DNA of 58,957 nt from Kiritimatiellia bacterium. GTDB taxonomy: Bacteria > Verrucomicrobiota > Kiritimatiellia > RFP12 > UBA1067. The number at the start of each line of letters is the position of its first letter. Positions within the stretch are counted from its first letter, which is position 1. The stretch lies in NCBI GenBank assembly GCA_016296065.1, contig JAEDKA010000018.1:1-58957 (forward strand). Direction: 5' to 3'. Below, piece after piece: positions 36,801-45,767 of this stretch. A program made the translations under genes and the position numbers. The notes beneath the pieces were generated by a model that saw nothing but the letters and a program-made list of their open reading frames with translations, did no database searches and had not been told where the DNA came from.

Positions 36801-36924
36801 CGGCCTGCGCATCCCCGGCGTCATACAGTACTGCCGCAAAGGGGATTGGGTAAGGGCGCCCGCTTCGGAGCCGGACGGGGTGAAGGTGACTTTCTTCCCG
36901 TTCATCGGAAAGGAGGGAAAGTAA
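33742..36924 (+). CDS. Large secreted GLUG, glycine-rich, InlB-repeat and tail-fibre-like protein
   Basis: 1060 residues. The signal peptide is unusually long (about 45 residues) because family B repeat DNA encodes residues 14-25 before the hydrophobic core VAMIATAAALAVQPALA. A GLUG-type region follows (about 47-290: FSGSFDGNGYTLTLNWN, then GFIGRTYW). Next come the same beta module as in the 30178 product, a glycine-rich domain (about 385-620), two InlB-type repeats (about 650-800) and a tail-fibre-like module (about 803-930: ARLVYRGQLTKLG, then MHFRVYDGESAETPLW and LTPRRALRP). GGGAGGG 7 nt upstream supports ATG 33742 over ATG 33697. Surface adhesin or fibre function is inferred. It ends one base before the giant protein gene. 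Confidence 0.72.
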   Translation: MSLARKFSETLRSCFPTFQLFNFSTRVSVAMIATAAALAVQPALAETVQIASAADWAAFANRVNSGETTLDAKLTANVTLTQDSPRVGDDSSHAFSGSFDGNGYTLTLNWNSSGVECLAPFGWVSGATISNLHTDGAIVTDRQFASGLIGEVRPSGATISRCRSSVEITSSVSGDATFGGFIGRTYWSSQDVLINDCLFDGALVCVSGINIAGFVGFNFNSTRLGISNSLFAPEEVIVSNKTGSSTFARHQSDTVTMNCSYYTASLGEIQGDDASSMTATAIAAALGENWTVSNGKAMPIVVEGPVVLSDGEIYTVASSETLEGENGKSAITVADGASVIINIKSGATLTVRGRNASETTGAAPAICVPENSTLYIIGDGTLIATGGAAANGGNGHAGGFGMLHIYYKEGRGGDGGYGGDGGGGGAPAIGGRGGNGGAGGTYGGGDTFLECTSSSFTGDGDNGHDGEAGTNGSGMGKVVILGNVTVQATAGAAATSDGSGGANGAKDTDEGSGWSDAYVAGGGGGGGGGARGQSAQYGIGGGGAGGGGGGGGGAGGTTVEDDSTDFSKVAWGQGGAGGNGAVGNGNAGSSGGERQGNTYYGTANGGLGGNGGASAAHGGNGTLQTLGSVSLTVSPARTAEQPAALSAEDAPAAPVTVTFMSDGTSVGTAQATLMLAPPAAPAPAPKTDCVFQGYYTAGGTKIYDENLNPVYPVWQTIEDTTLQARWVQTYTFTFVSEGGTVGSAIYTENGTAKAPVAQRLGEFVFLGYFTESGVQVFDASGTLVPGVLSGLTPKATLRAQWQRPAGSVARLVYRGQLTKLGKDEPAVSEDKYEKKMHFRVYDGESAETPLWEAKDQPVTVNKDGSFVAAFGDDTLAELIATGSVTHVGVAIGDSKIELTPRRALRPVAAVNRALVAEAASKDIRIGNLLTENALAANNVSVSQLEVYGAVTAPGAGPVEVSPVVVGDKETLTLLRGDGVKVFSNGRTDLGEVANVLRGQKLKEAPADGIALVSSSKLGSRGLRIPGVIQYCRKGDWVRAPASEPDGVKVTFFPFIGKEGK

Positions 36925-36925
36925 G

Positions 36926-39900
36926 ATGAGAAATTATCTGGTGTTTGCCTTGGCATTCCTTTCCGGCGGCGTTTTCGCGGCGGCTCCGGAGGATACGAAC
37001 GTCGGGCTCGGCGAAGTGGGTCTGCCCGTCTACGGCGCCACTTCGGCCACAAGCGGCTATTCGCAGCCGGGCGTGGCATATCCGATTTCCGCCGCGTGCG
37101 CACCCGTGCTGCCCGAGGAGCAGGTCACAGCGACGTCCACGAAGGACACGCAAGTTTCCTGGACGCTCGCCGCGTGGACGGTCGGGCGCACGCTCTCGGA
37201 GCAGAAGCCGGACGCTAAGATCGGCGAGTTCTGCACGAACATGCCGTCGGACGACACCATCGACTGGCAGGCGACGATCGCGGCGAACTCCGCCATCGCG
37301 TCCGAAGGCCGAATCCTCTTCAACAACGGAACGACGAATCCGCTGGAGCGCGTGCTCTTCACCTCGAGCGGCGCCATGACGGTGACGTGGGTGCTGAAGG
37401 ACGGCACGCAGGAAGAGCAGACGTACAAGATCGGCGCGACGTCGTCCTCGCGTCCGTACAGGATCTTCGCGACGCGCGCGGAGGAGGCGAACACGGCGGC
37501 GTACATCGACCTCTCCGGCAAGTTCGTCAGGTTCTTCGGCAGCAGCAGCCTGCTTTCGACCGAGTGGCAGGAGAAGGCGGGTGGCGTGTCGAACGTCGTT
37601 TACGGACTCGACTACAACCCGTCCGTCTCTAAGATGCTGACGTTCCGCTACACGGCCGACGAGAAGACGGGAACGGTCAAGCGCTGCCCGCAGGGTCAGT
37701 TCGTGCTTGCGTACTACGACACCGAGACGAAGGACCACATGGTCGCGCACATCGTCGTCGAGGTGTGTCCTCCCGTTGTCAACACGCTGTACGCCGGAGT
37801 GGGCGACGCTCTGGCGCCGGCGGGCGGAGGATACGACGTGGCGAACCTCCACGCCGTCGTGGTCGCCGGCCTTGCGAAGGAGACAAACGACCCCTATTCG
37901 CCGTATCTCGAGCAGTACAAGGCCGCGTCGGGCGAGGAGTTGACGGATCCGGACCACGGCAAGGTCTTCGCCATCGCGCCGACGGACATTACGACAAGCT
38001 CGTCCGGAATATCCGAGCCGTGGAAGGCCGACATCTACTGGCAGACGTCCGACCCGATGAAGACGAAGTGGAACTTCGAGCACGACAACTATCTCATAAG
38101 CTGGCCGGAGAATCCGATCCGCGTCGTCGTCGCGCCTGCGGACGCGACGCCGGGATGCCCGTTCATGGTGCCGACCAACTACCAGGCCAGCACGATGTTC
38201 CGCATGCCCGCAGACGTTTCGGCGTCCGTCAGCCAGGCGGGCGAGGTCTCGCTCCGCGGCGGCAACGGCGGCAAGATACTCATTCGCCTCGTGAACAGCA
38301 TCGGGTCCGGCTGCCCGTGGTACATGCCGGTGGAGTTGACAGACTACCGCTCCAAGACCGTGGCGACGCCCTGGACGATCGACTGGCCCGTCGGCATGGA
38401 GATTACGCCCCGCCTCGGCATCGAGGCCGGGCCGGACGCGCGCACGATGTCCGAGCGCGTCGACGACAAGCTCGCGGGCTACATCTACGAGCCGGAGTCG
38501 CCCGGCCGCAACTGGAACCCGCGCCTCTACCACTCCCCGGTGGGCACTTCGATCATCCCCGATCTTTCCGGAGCGCTCGACATCGACATTGACGGCTCGC
38601 CGGACGAGGAAGATCCCTACGCCGATCTCCAGTCCTCGATCTATGCCGTGAACGCGGACGAAGGCAAGATACAGGTTTGGTGGCGCGCGAACTTCCAGGA
38701 CGCTCGCATGCCCGAGCCCGTCACCTACCCAGCCCTCGTGCAGAACTACCGCGCGAACTGGGAGTCGACGATGACGGACGGCCTTCTGCCCGAAATCGCG
38801 CTCTCCTCCGGGCTCGGCTCGGCCGATCCTTCGATGGTCGCGTGCAGCGGACGCTCGCTGCTGCTTGAAGAGGAGGGTTCGACCGCGTCCGTGAACGTCG
38901 GCGGCGCGACAGTTTCCGCGACGGCCGAGAAAGTGACAGCCGGCTTCGCGCTCTTCGTTCCGACGGACGAACCGGCGACGCCCGGCCGCCTCGTCCGGTT
39001 CGCCTTCGGCGACAAGCTGTCTTCCGCCGCCGTCGTGGAGGCGCGGCTCGAGCGCGTCGGCGAGGACGGCTGGCAGGTGGTGTGCTCTGCGACAGGTTCC
39101 GGCGAGAAGTCCACGACCGTCACGGCGGGCGCGTGGAACTTCGTCGCGGTGAACGTCCCCGCGTCGGCGATGGGGCGCGGCGTATCGGCGACGATCGGCG
39201 CGGTTGAGGGCGAGAGCGGCGTGTCGGCGACATACGTCGCGCTCGACGCCATCGGGCTCTGGTACGGCGACGCGCAGGTCCCGGAGTCGGAAAACGACGT
39301 GATCTTCAACTTCAGCTTCGGCGACGACGATCTCGCGACGCTCGGCACCGACGGAACCGTGCGCACCGCTCTCGACGCAAAGGGCAACACGCTTCGCGGC
39401 AAGAACTGCGCCGTGCTCGGCATGGGCGCGCCCAAGGCGTTCAGCCTGACCCTCGCAGCGGAAGGCGACGTCTCGCCCGAAATCTACTACCAGAACGTCC
39501 AGGGCGCGGTCGGCTTCAACCCCAACGAGGAGCACGCGTTCCTCGAGGCGAACGGAAGCGAATACATCGTCTGGGCGCTCAGAAACGACTTCAACCAGTA
39601 CGGACTCTCCGATCCGGTCGTCATGGTCATGTATGCGCGCAACGGCAAGGGCGCGATGCAGGCCTACCGCGTCGTTGAAGCGAACACGGCGCACCGCGAT
39701 TTCACGAGGATGGTGACGGTCGGCAACCTGATGCTGCCTCCTGGGCCGATAGGCAAGGTGCCGGGATGGGGCACGGACAGCGACATCGCCGTTACGCTCT
39801 CGTCTGCCGACGACGCCTCGGTCGCGTACATCGACCGCAAGAACCAGATGTGGGCGCGTCGCGACGGCATGGCGCTCGCGATCTACTCGTACCCGCTCCA

Positions 39901-42900
39901 GCCGGGCTTCTACTGCCCGTCGCTCGGCGACAACCAGCTTCCCGTCGACACTGTCGTCGGCTGGATGAACTGCACGAAGATCCCAGCGCCGTCCGCCACG
40001 GACATCCAGGACGGCACGGCGTCCACGCCGTGGACATGGCTCGCGCAGTGGCCCGCCACCAACAGCGTGCCGACGATGAAGGTCGGCCAGGTGCTGACCG
40101 TGGCCGAGAACGGACTCCCCGAAGTCTGGAACGCCGCATCGATGACGATCGCCTATCCGTCGCCCGCGGACGGACTCATGACGGTGGCCGAGCTCATCGA
40201 CCCCACGGCGGTGCAGTGCTCGGATGAGGAGCTGCCGATCACCGCGAACTTCGCGGAGGAGTACGGCTTCGAGGTCGGTCCTTCCGGCACGACGATGCTG
40301 CGCAAGGGCAAGTACTACTTCACCGGCCTGCCGCCGTCCATCAGCGACCGCTTCTACATCGACGCGAACGCCGATCCGATGTTCCGCGTATGCCTCGTCG
40401 GACGCCGCGTCGTCAAGGAGTCGGGCGGCTCGTATCTGCAGCTCAACGTGCTGACGGACGCCGAACGCGAGGCGCTGAAGGCGATCTGCACCCTCGACGC
40501 GTCGGAGGACGTCCACAAGACCTACTGGGACAAGGCCATCGATTCCCTTGCGACGGAGGAGATCACCCCCTCGACCAGGTCGGGAGAGGTGCTCAACGCC
40601 GACAGCTACTCCGTCCGCAAGACGTACGCCTTTCCGTCGCAGAAGGCCTTCGAAGCCTGGCGCGACAGCCTCGACACCGTCAATTTCGAGGTTTCGACGC
40701 TCGAAACCGAGCTCGGGCTCGAATACCAGCTTGTCACGGGTCCCATGCCGGAGATATCCGGCGCGGAGTATCTCTGCACCACCTGCTCCTGGGAGGTTCT
40801 CGAGACCCGCTGGCGCCCGACGATGTGCGCATCCACGACCGACCTTGAGGGAAGGTGGGAGGAGGACGGGCTGAAGGAATACACCGGGCTCGAGTGGAAG
40901 GCCGAGAGTTCGGACGACGAGATTTTCTCCAAATATCTGGAGGTCGTGGTGAACTTCACCGCCATCGTCGCGGAGCGTCTGCCCACGACGCTCTACCTTC
41001 CGCGCGACCACTACGCGCTCGTCGCGAACGGCGCGGGCGCCGGCTGGGTGACGCTCGTCGAAAACGACAATCCGGATCCGCAGGAGGTCAGCCCGGGGCT
41101 TCCCGTCTCGATGAAGGTTCTGCGCGTCGTTCCGGAACTCTACGTTGACGGCATCGCTGTTCTGAAGGATCCGCTGAACAAGCTTTCCGAGGAGCTCACG
41201 CTCCAGTACCGCACGCCGCTCGGCAGCGCGTCGGACGACTTCGAGTTCGAGTGGCGACGCGCCACGCCCGCGGCCGACGGCACTCTCTCCACCGCCGACT
41301 ACGAACACGCGCCTTGGTCGTATTATCGCGGCGCGGCCGGGCTATACTCGATCCTCCTCGGCGCGAAGGGCGCGAGGCCCGACGAGTACGTCAACACCTA
41401 CTACACGCTCCGCTACCGCGCTCGCGAAGGAACGCTCGCGGCGCTTACCGTCGGCACCGGATGGAGCGACTGGGCGCCGGAGCAGCTTGCTGAAGGGTGG
41501 CTCCAGCGCGTCCTGAACGAGATAACGCCGTTCGCGCAGCGCGTGGAGGACTTCTACTCGAACAAGGCCGACTCCTGGTTCTCGATGCTCGAGCAGATCG
41601 GGCGCCCCTACCAGGGCGACGTCGCGCTCAACAACGACAACCTGACGGAGGTCGGGCTTCTCGAACTGTACCAGACGCTCTTCAACCGCGCCGAAAGCGT
41701 GCTCCAGGCGTCCGGCTCGCCGAGCGTCGATCTCTCGAAGCAGCTCCTCCTGGCGCAGACGCGCATGGGCGAGTTCTACTCGCTCCTCGGCGCGGAGGCG
41801 TATTCGGACGCGAAGAACCCGCTCGTCGCGCAGCGCACGCTCGACGACATGGAGGAAAGCACGCTCAACCTGCCGAGCTCCGTGTTCTGCTTCGCGAACC
41901 AGGTGCCGTCGCTTCTCGACGAGGAGCTCGCGCTTCTGCGCGGACGCTCCGCCGCGACCGCCTATCCGCGCATGACCGAGGCGCCGTGCTACAACCGCCT
42001 CGCGTGGAACCTCACGAAGGACATCAGCGAGGGCGAGCCGGCGTACGTCGCGAACTACGGCATCCGCGCGCGCGACGGAGTTCTCGACGTCAACTGCGCG
42101 GCGGCGCAGTATCCGCAGGGGCACGGCGACGCGTGGGGACACTACCTCTCCGTCCTCTCCGGCTACTACCGCCTCCTGAGGAATCCGCTCTTCGACTGGA
42201 CCTCCGCGATGGGCGAGATGCTCATGGACCAGAAGCTCACGAACGTGGACTACCAGGACGAGGAGAAGTTCGCCGACGCCGTCGCGAAGCTCGCCCGCAT
42301 CGGACTCGACGCGATGGATCTCACGGTCCGCAAGCACTACCGCGACAACGACGGCGCGACGGGCGGATACCGCGACTCCAACGCCGACCAGGCCTTCGGA
42401 TACGGCGAATGGGCCACGCGCACCGGCATGGCCGCCGCCTACGGCTGGATGACCGCGAACGCGCTTCTTCCGACGAACGACGCGCCGTACAAGGCGTTCA
42501 CGGACAGGGGCATCATGAAGATCGACCGCACGACCGCGGCGCAGCTGCCCGTCATCTGCGACGCCGTGCGCTCCGTCGAAAACCGCCTCGCCGCCACGGA
42601 AGCGGGGCTCAATCCACTCGGACTCTCCGACAACACGATTCCGTTCGACATCGACCCCGACAGGCTCGACGAGAAGGACTCGCACTTCGAGCAGATACTT
42701 GAGCGCGCCGAAAGGGCCCTCGCCAACTGCAAGACGGCGCTCGACTACGCCAACTTGTACGGCAACAGGATCGTGCAGCTCTCCAAGGAGGAGACCGACC
42801 TAATCGACGAGATAGCCGAGCAGGAGCTCTCCTACAACAACCAGCTCATCGCCATCTACGGCACGCCGTTCGCGGGCGACATCGGCCCGGGCGGAACGTA

Positions 42901-45037
42901 TCCGCAGGGCTACGAGGGTCCGGACCTCTACAACTACAACTACATGGACCTCGAACCCTTCGGACTCGAAGAGCTCGTCACGCAGTTCACCAATTCCTGG
43001 ACGCTCCTCTGGGGCAACGCGCTCGGTTTCTGCGACATGAAGATCTCCAGGGACGAGAAGGGCAAGATATACCTCCAGGGAATCGACCTCGGGGTGAAGG
43101 TTGGCGACATCGGCTCGGCCGATGACATCGGCATGGTCGCCTCCTATCTGCCGGACAGCCTTCGCCGGCTTCTCGCCGGCAACGAAAAGTTCGAGCTGCC
43201 GATCGAATACTCGCTCGAATACACCGTCAGCGAGGGAGGCATCCGCGCCAAGCCGCTGTACGTCACCGGCAACCGCGCTACGGAAGGCAGCATCCAGACC
43301 GCATACCGAGAGTACCTGCTTGCCTACAAAGATGTGCAGAACGCAATTTTCGAAGTCGATCTCAAGCGCATGGCGATGGACCTGGTCTGGAGCGAACTCA
43401 AGCTCAAGCTCGGCAAGGACCTGCCGCTGATGATTTCGAAGGCGGCCGTGTCCGAGGTCGGACTCGGGGTTGCGATTCTCTTCAAGGATCTGGCCATCGA
43501 CACCGCTAAGGACTCGTACGAGCACATTTACAAGATGAACACCTTGACCGCCGCCGCCATTCCGGCCGTCGTGGGTGCGGGCACGACCGTCATCTCCGAT
43601 CCAAGGGCGGTTGCCGGCGCAGCGACGATGGCGGGGCTCGTGGGCGGCCTCTCCGCGGCGAAGGCCGCCGTCGACGCGGCGGAGGCCTCCAAGACCGGGC
43701 TCGAGGTCGGCAAGGGCCTTCTCGACATTGTCCTCGGGCTCTGGGATACCGCCAACACCATCGCCGACTCGATCATCGAGCTGCGCGACCAGATGCTCAT
43801 GGCCGCGCTCGAATTCGACGTCGCCGCCATGTGCATCTCCGAGAAGTTCGGCGCTCTCGCGAACGCCGAGGCCGCGTACCGCGCAGAGGTGTACAAGGGA
43901 GAGATGCTCCAGGACGAGCGCGCCGCGTGGCGCAGGAAGATCGCGAACAAGGCGACCGCGCGCCGCTACCTCGACATGTACAACCGCGTCGAGCGCAACG
44001 CCGCCCTCGCCAAGTACTCGACCGCGTTCGACACGGCGCAGCGCTACGTCTGGGAGCTCGCGAAGGTCTACGACTACGAGACGGGCCTTCTTTCCACCGA
44101 TCCGCAGAGCGGCAAGAAGTTCCTCGCCGAGATCATCGCCACGCGTTCGCTCGGAGAGGAGGGCGTCACGATCGACTCCGCGGCGACGGACGGCGGGCTC
44201 TACGACATCGTCCACCGCATGAAGGAGAACTGGTCCGTCCTCAAGGGACGCTTCGGCATCAACAACCCCGACAAGCCCGAAAAGTGGTTCTCGCTGCGCT
44301 ACGAGCACTTCCGCATCAGGCCAGACGAATCGGGCGACGGCGCGTGGAGGCGCGAGCTCAGGAAGTACTGGGTGGACGACCTGCGTTCCAACTCCGACTT
44401 CGTGCGCTACTGCCAGCCGCTCGCGAGCGAGGCGGTCGTCGTGAAGGAGCCGGGCCTCGTCATCCCGTTCTCGACCTCGATCAACAACGCCGAGAACTTC
44501 TTCGGCAACACCCTCCAGGGCGGCGAGTCGCAGTTCTCGTCCGCCGACTACGCGACGAAGATCGCTGCGGTCGGCGTCGACTTCCCGGGCTACGACGACC
44601 TGACGACGCAGACGGCCGAGGGTCTCGCCGTCGAGCCGAACGTCTACCTCGTGCCGGTCGGGAGCGACTACATGAGGGCGCCGTCCGGCAGCGGACGCAA
44701 GCTCGTCAAGTGGAACGTCGTCGACCAGGTTCTGCCGCTGCCGTACCCGATCGGCTCGACCCAGCTGGACGACGCATTCTGGATTTCGTCCTTCTCCGGC
44801 CTCGACGGCACGAGCGACTCCGTCGCGACGATCCGCCGCCACTCGACGCTGCGCGCCGGAGGCGATGACTTCAAGTCGACCCGGCTCGTGGGACGCAGCG
44901 TTTGGAACGACCGCTGGATACTCGTCATCCCGGCCTCGACGCTGAACAGGAACCGCGAGAGGGCGCTCGAGACGTTCATCAACGGCGTCAAGGACATCAA
45001 GATCGGCATCAAGGCATATTCGCGCCAGGGGAACTGA
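36926..45037 (+). CDS. Giant secreted protein, 2703 residues, unknown function
   Basis: Signal peptide MRNYLVFALAFLSGGVFA. The N-terminal half (about 20-1350) is a series of beta domains, one LamG-like (about 635-830). The middle (about 1500-2150) is mostly alpha-helical. A long alanine/glycine-rich hydrophobic helical stretch (about 2205-2300) could insert into membranes. The last 250 residues are a beta domain ending TFINGVKDIKIGIKAYSRQG. The order of helical shaft, hydrophobic segment and terminal beta sandwich recalls Tc-toxin A subunits, but this is only a pattern resemblance. I do not recognise the family. The gene starts one base after the previous stop with GGAGGG upstream, so it is coupled to the adhesin-like gene. 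It is probably the main product of the operon. Confidence 0.65.
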   Translation: MRNYLVFALAFLSGGVFAAAPEDTNVGLGEVGLPVYGATSATSGYSQPGVAYPISAACAPVLPEEQVTATSTKDTQVSWTLAAWTVGRTLSEQKPDAKIGEFCTNMPSDDTIDWQATIAANSAIASEGRILFNNGTTNPLERVLFTSSGAMTVTWVLKDGTQEEQTYKIGATSSSRPYRIFATRAEEANTAAYIDLSGKFVRFFGSSSLLSTEWQEKAGGVSNVVYGLDYNPSVSKMLTFRYTADEKTGTVKRCPQGQFVLAYYDTETKDHMVAHIVVEVCPPVVNTLYAGVGDALAPAGGGYDVANLHAVVVAGLAKETNDPYSPYLEQYKAASGEELTDPDHGKVFAIAPTDITTSSSGISEPWKADIYWQTSDPMKTKWNFEHDNYLISWPENPIRVVVAPADATPGCPFMVPTNYQASTMFRMPADVSASVSQAGEVSLRGGNGGKILIRLVNSIGSGCPWYMPVELTDYRSKTVATPWTIDWPVGMEITPRLGIEAGPDARTMSERVDDKLAGYIYEPESPGRNWNPRLYHSPVGTSIIPDLSGALDIDIDGSPDEEDPYADLQSSIYAVNADEGKIQVWWRANFQDARMPEPVTYPALVQNYRANWESTMTDGLLPEIALSSGLGSADPSMVACSGRSLLLEEEGSTASVNVGGATVSATAEKVTAGFALFVPTDEPATPGRLVRFAFGDKLSSAAVVEARLERVGEDGWQVVCSATGSGEKSTTVTAGAWNFVAVNVPASAMGRGVSATIGAVEGESGVSATYVALDAIGLWYGDAQVPESENDVIFNFSFGDDDLATLGTDGTVRTALDAKGNTLRGKNCAVLGMGAPKAFSLTLAAEGDVSPEIYYQNVQGAVGFNPNEEHAFLEANGSEYIVWALRNDFNQYGLSDPVVMVMYARNGKGAMQAYRVVEANTAHRDFTRMVTVGNLMLPPGPIGKVPGWGTDSDIAVTLSSADDASVAYIDRKNQMWARRDGMALAIYSYPLQPGFYCPSLGDNQLPVDTVVGWMNCTKIPAPSATDIQDGTASTPWTWLAQWPATNSVPTMKVGQVLTVAENGLPEVWNAASMTIAYPSPADGLMTVAELIDPTAVQCSDEELPITANFAEEYGFEVGPSGTTMLRKGKYYFTGLPPSISDRFYIDANADPMFRVCLVGRRVVKESGGSYLQLNVLTDAEREALKAICTLDASEDVHKTYWDKAIDSLATEEITPSTRSGEVLNADSYSVRKTYAFPSQKAFEAWRDSLDTVNFEVSTLETELGLEYQLVTGPMPEISGAEYLCTTCSWEVLETRWRPTMCASTTDLEGRWEEDGLKEYTGLEWKAESSDDEIFSKYLEVVVNFTAIVAERLPTTLYLPRDHYALVANGAGAGWVTLVENDNPDPQEVSPGLPVSMKVLRVVPELYVDGIAVLKDPLNKLSEELTLQYRTPLGSASDDFEFEWRRATPAADGTLSTADYEHAPWSYYRGAAGLYSILLGAKGARPDEYVNTYYTLRYRAREGTLAALTVGTGWSDWAPEQLAEGWLQRVLNEITPFAQRVEDFYSNKADSWFSMLEQIGRPYQGDVALNNDNLTEVGLLELYQTLFNRAESVLQASGSPSVDLSKQLLLAQTRMGEFYSLLGAEAYSDAKNPLVAQRTLDDMEESTLNLPSSVFCFANQVPSLLDEELALLRGRSAATAYPRMTEAPCYNRLAWNLTKDISEGEPAYVANYGIRARDGVLDVNCAAAQYPQGHGDAWGHYLSVLSGYYRLLRNPLFDWTSAMGEMLMDQKLTNVDYQDEEKFADAVAKLARIGLDAMDLTVRKHYRDNDGATGGYRDSNADQAFGYGEWATRTGMAAAYGWMTANALLPTNDAPYKAFTDRGIMKIDRTTAAQLPVICDAVRSVENRLAATEAGLNPLGLSDNTIPFDIDPDRLDEKDSHFEQILERAERALANCKTALDYANLYGNRIVQLSKEETDLIDEIAEQELSYNNQLIAIYGTPFAGDIGPGGTYPQGYEGPDLYNYNYMDLEPFGLEELVTQFTNSWTLLWGNALGFCDMKISRDEKGKIYLQGIDLGVKVGDIGSADDIGMVASYLPDSLRRLLAGNEKFELPIEYSLEYTVSEGGIRAKPLYVTGNRATEGSIQTAYREYLLAYKDVQNAIFEVDLKRMAMDLVWSELKLKLGKDLPLMISKAAVSEVGLGVAILFKDLAIDTAKDSYEHIYKMNTLTAAAIPAVVGAGTTVISDPRAVAGAATMAGLVGGLSAAKAAVDAAEASKTGLEVGKGLLDIVLGLWDTANTIADSIIELRDQMLMAALEFDVAAMCISEKFGALANAEAAYRAEVYKGEMLQDERAAWRRKIANKATARRYLDMYNRVERNAALAKYSTAFDTAQRYVWELAKVYDYETGLLSTDPQSGKKFLAEIIATRSLGEEGVTIDSAATDGGLYDIVHRMKENWSVLKGRFGINNPDKPEKWFSLRYEHFRIRPDESGDGAWRRELRKYWVDDLRSNSDFVRYCQPLASEAVVVKEPGLVIPFSTSINNAENFFGNTLQGGESQFSSADYATKIAAVGVDFPGYDDLTTQTAEGLAVEPNVYLVPVGSDYMRAPSGSGRKLVKWNVVDQVLPLPYPIGSTQLDDAFWISSFSGLDGTSDSVATIRRHSTLRAGGDDFKSTRLVGRSVWNDRWILVIPASTLNRNRERALETFINGVKDIKIGIKAYSRQGN

Positions 45038-45039
45038 GG

Positions 45040-45585
45040 GTGAAAGTTGAAGAGTTGAAACTCCGCCGACTGCAGCGCGTCTCGCGTCGCGCGGCAATTT
45101 TGTCAGTCTCGTTCCTTTCCATTGTCGCCGTTTCCGCGTTTGCTGAGGGCGGCTACACGAACCACGCGGGGAACGTCGTGGCGGGCTGGCCGGTCAAGCT
45201 GACCCAGAAGGAGGTCTCCTTGGCCGAGGGCGTAGTCACTAACGGCTGCCAACTAACGACTAACGACAAAAACCTTTCGACTTTTCAGCTTTTCGACTTT
45301 TCAACCACAAACACCTATCCGCTCTCCATCTTCCCCGAATCGGAGCGGCGGCGCATCGCGGCGGACTTCGGCGAGCCGCGCGTGCCGCCTGCCGTCAGGC
45401 GGGCGATCGCGGGCGCGGAGAAGGCGATGGCGCGTTCACGCAAGCGCGCGGAGAAGGGCCTCTGCACGAAGGAGGAGAGCGACGACTTCTGCGCGAAGTC
45501 CGCGGCCGCGCTCAAAAGCTACCTCGACAAGCAGGTCGAATCGGGCACGATTACCCCGGCCGAGCGCAAGGCCCTCGGCCGGTAG
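45040..45585 (+). CDS. Small exported protein with helical C-terminus, GTG start
   Basis: 181 residues. GTG at 45040 lies 2 nt after the giant-protein stop. The N-terminus (KLRRLQRVSRRAAILSVSFL and on to VSAFA) is a signal peptide with a strongly basic start. Residues about 65-95 are encoded partly by family B repeat DNA (NLSTFQLFDFSTT), which matches the repeat-encoded segment in the 33742 protein. The C-terminal half (about 100-181) is charged and helical, ending in LDKQVESGTITPAERKALGR, like a short SHOCT-type oligomerisation tail. It may be an accessory of the giant protein. An in-frame extension to 44902 is rejected because it overlaps the giant gene's conserved end. Confidence 0.5.
   Translation: MKVEELKLRRLQRVSRRAAILSVSFLSIVAVSAFAEGGYTNHAGNVVAGWPVKLTQKEVSLAEGVVTNGCQLTTNDKNLSTFQLFDFSTTNTYPLSIFPESERRRIAADFGEPRVPPAVRRAIAGAEKAMARSRKRAEKGLCTKEESDDFCAKSAAALKSYLDKQVESGTITPAERKALGR
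45271..45305 (+). repeat. Family B micro-repeat inside a coding sequence
   Basis: AACCTTTCGACTTTTCAGCT followed by TTTCGACTTTTCAAC is an array of CTTTTC(A/G)A units. It is the inverted counterpart of GTGAAAGTTGAAGAGTTGAA at 45040-45059, the first codons of the same gene. Both arms are in frame and open. Confidence 0.65.
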
Positions 45586-45608
45586 CCTCCCCGCCCGGCG
45601 CCATGGTG

Positions 45609-45642
45609 GAAAATCGCTGAGTTTGCCGCCGCGCTCGGGCGC
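45609..45642 (+). repeat. Intergenic sequence resembling the right edge of the window
   Basis: The stretch starting GAAAATCGCTGAGTTTGC resembles 58923-58957 (starting GAAAAATCGCTGAGGTTGC). The first 18 or so bases are nearly identical and both end GAGCGC or GGGCGC. It may be a dispersed intergenic repeat of which the second copy is cut by the window end. The rest of the gap 45586-45706 shows only a short AGGGC/GCCCT hairpin near 45643. Confidence 0.3.
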
Positions 45643-45706
45643 AGGGCGCTGCCCTAGGCCCGACAGCTCGGCCAAACCCGTGTCGCTGATGCATGTCGCG
45701 GAGTAA

Positions 45707-45717
45707 TTTGGTATAAT
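45707..45717 (+). promoter_or_regulatory. Extended -10 promoter of the leucine-rich-repeat gene
   Basis: TTTGGTATAAT has TATAAT at 45712-45717. An upstream ORF begins 9 nt later, and the main ATG is at 45768. Confidence 0.65.
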
Positions 45718-45726
45718 GATGCCACG

Positions 45727-45765
45727 ATGGACATCGCGTATTGCAACGAAATTATGGAGGGGTGA
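45727..45765 (+). CDS. Putative 12-residue leaderless upstream ORF coupled to the LRR gene
   Basis: ATG at 45727 is 9 nt after the -10. It encodes MDIAYCNEIMEG and stops with TGA at 45763-45765, two bases before the LRR-protein ATG. The Shine-Dalgarno of the main gene (GGAGGGG) lies inside the last codons, so ribosomes finishing the uORF could open or re-initiate at the main start. Confidence 0.4.
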   Translation: MDIAYCNEIMEG

Positions 45766-45767
45766 AT

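Noticed and set aside
36902..41308. 1468-codon open frame on the minus strand opposite the giant secreted protein
   Set aside because: It is arginine/valine-rich with no domain or start signal. It mirrors the codon bias of the real gene on the plus strand, which has a signal peptide and a ribosome site.
42800..45097. 765-codon minus-strand ORF
   Set aside because: Antisense shadow of the giant protein's C-terminal part. Composition is typical of complement-strand reading in high-GC DNA.
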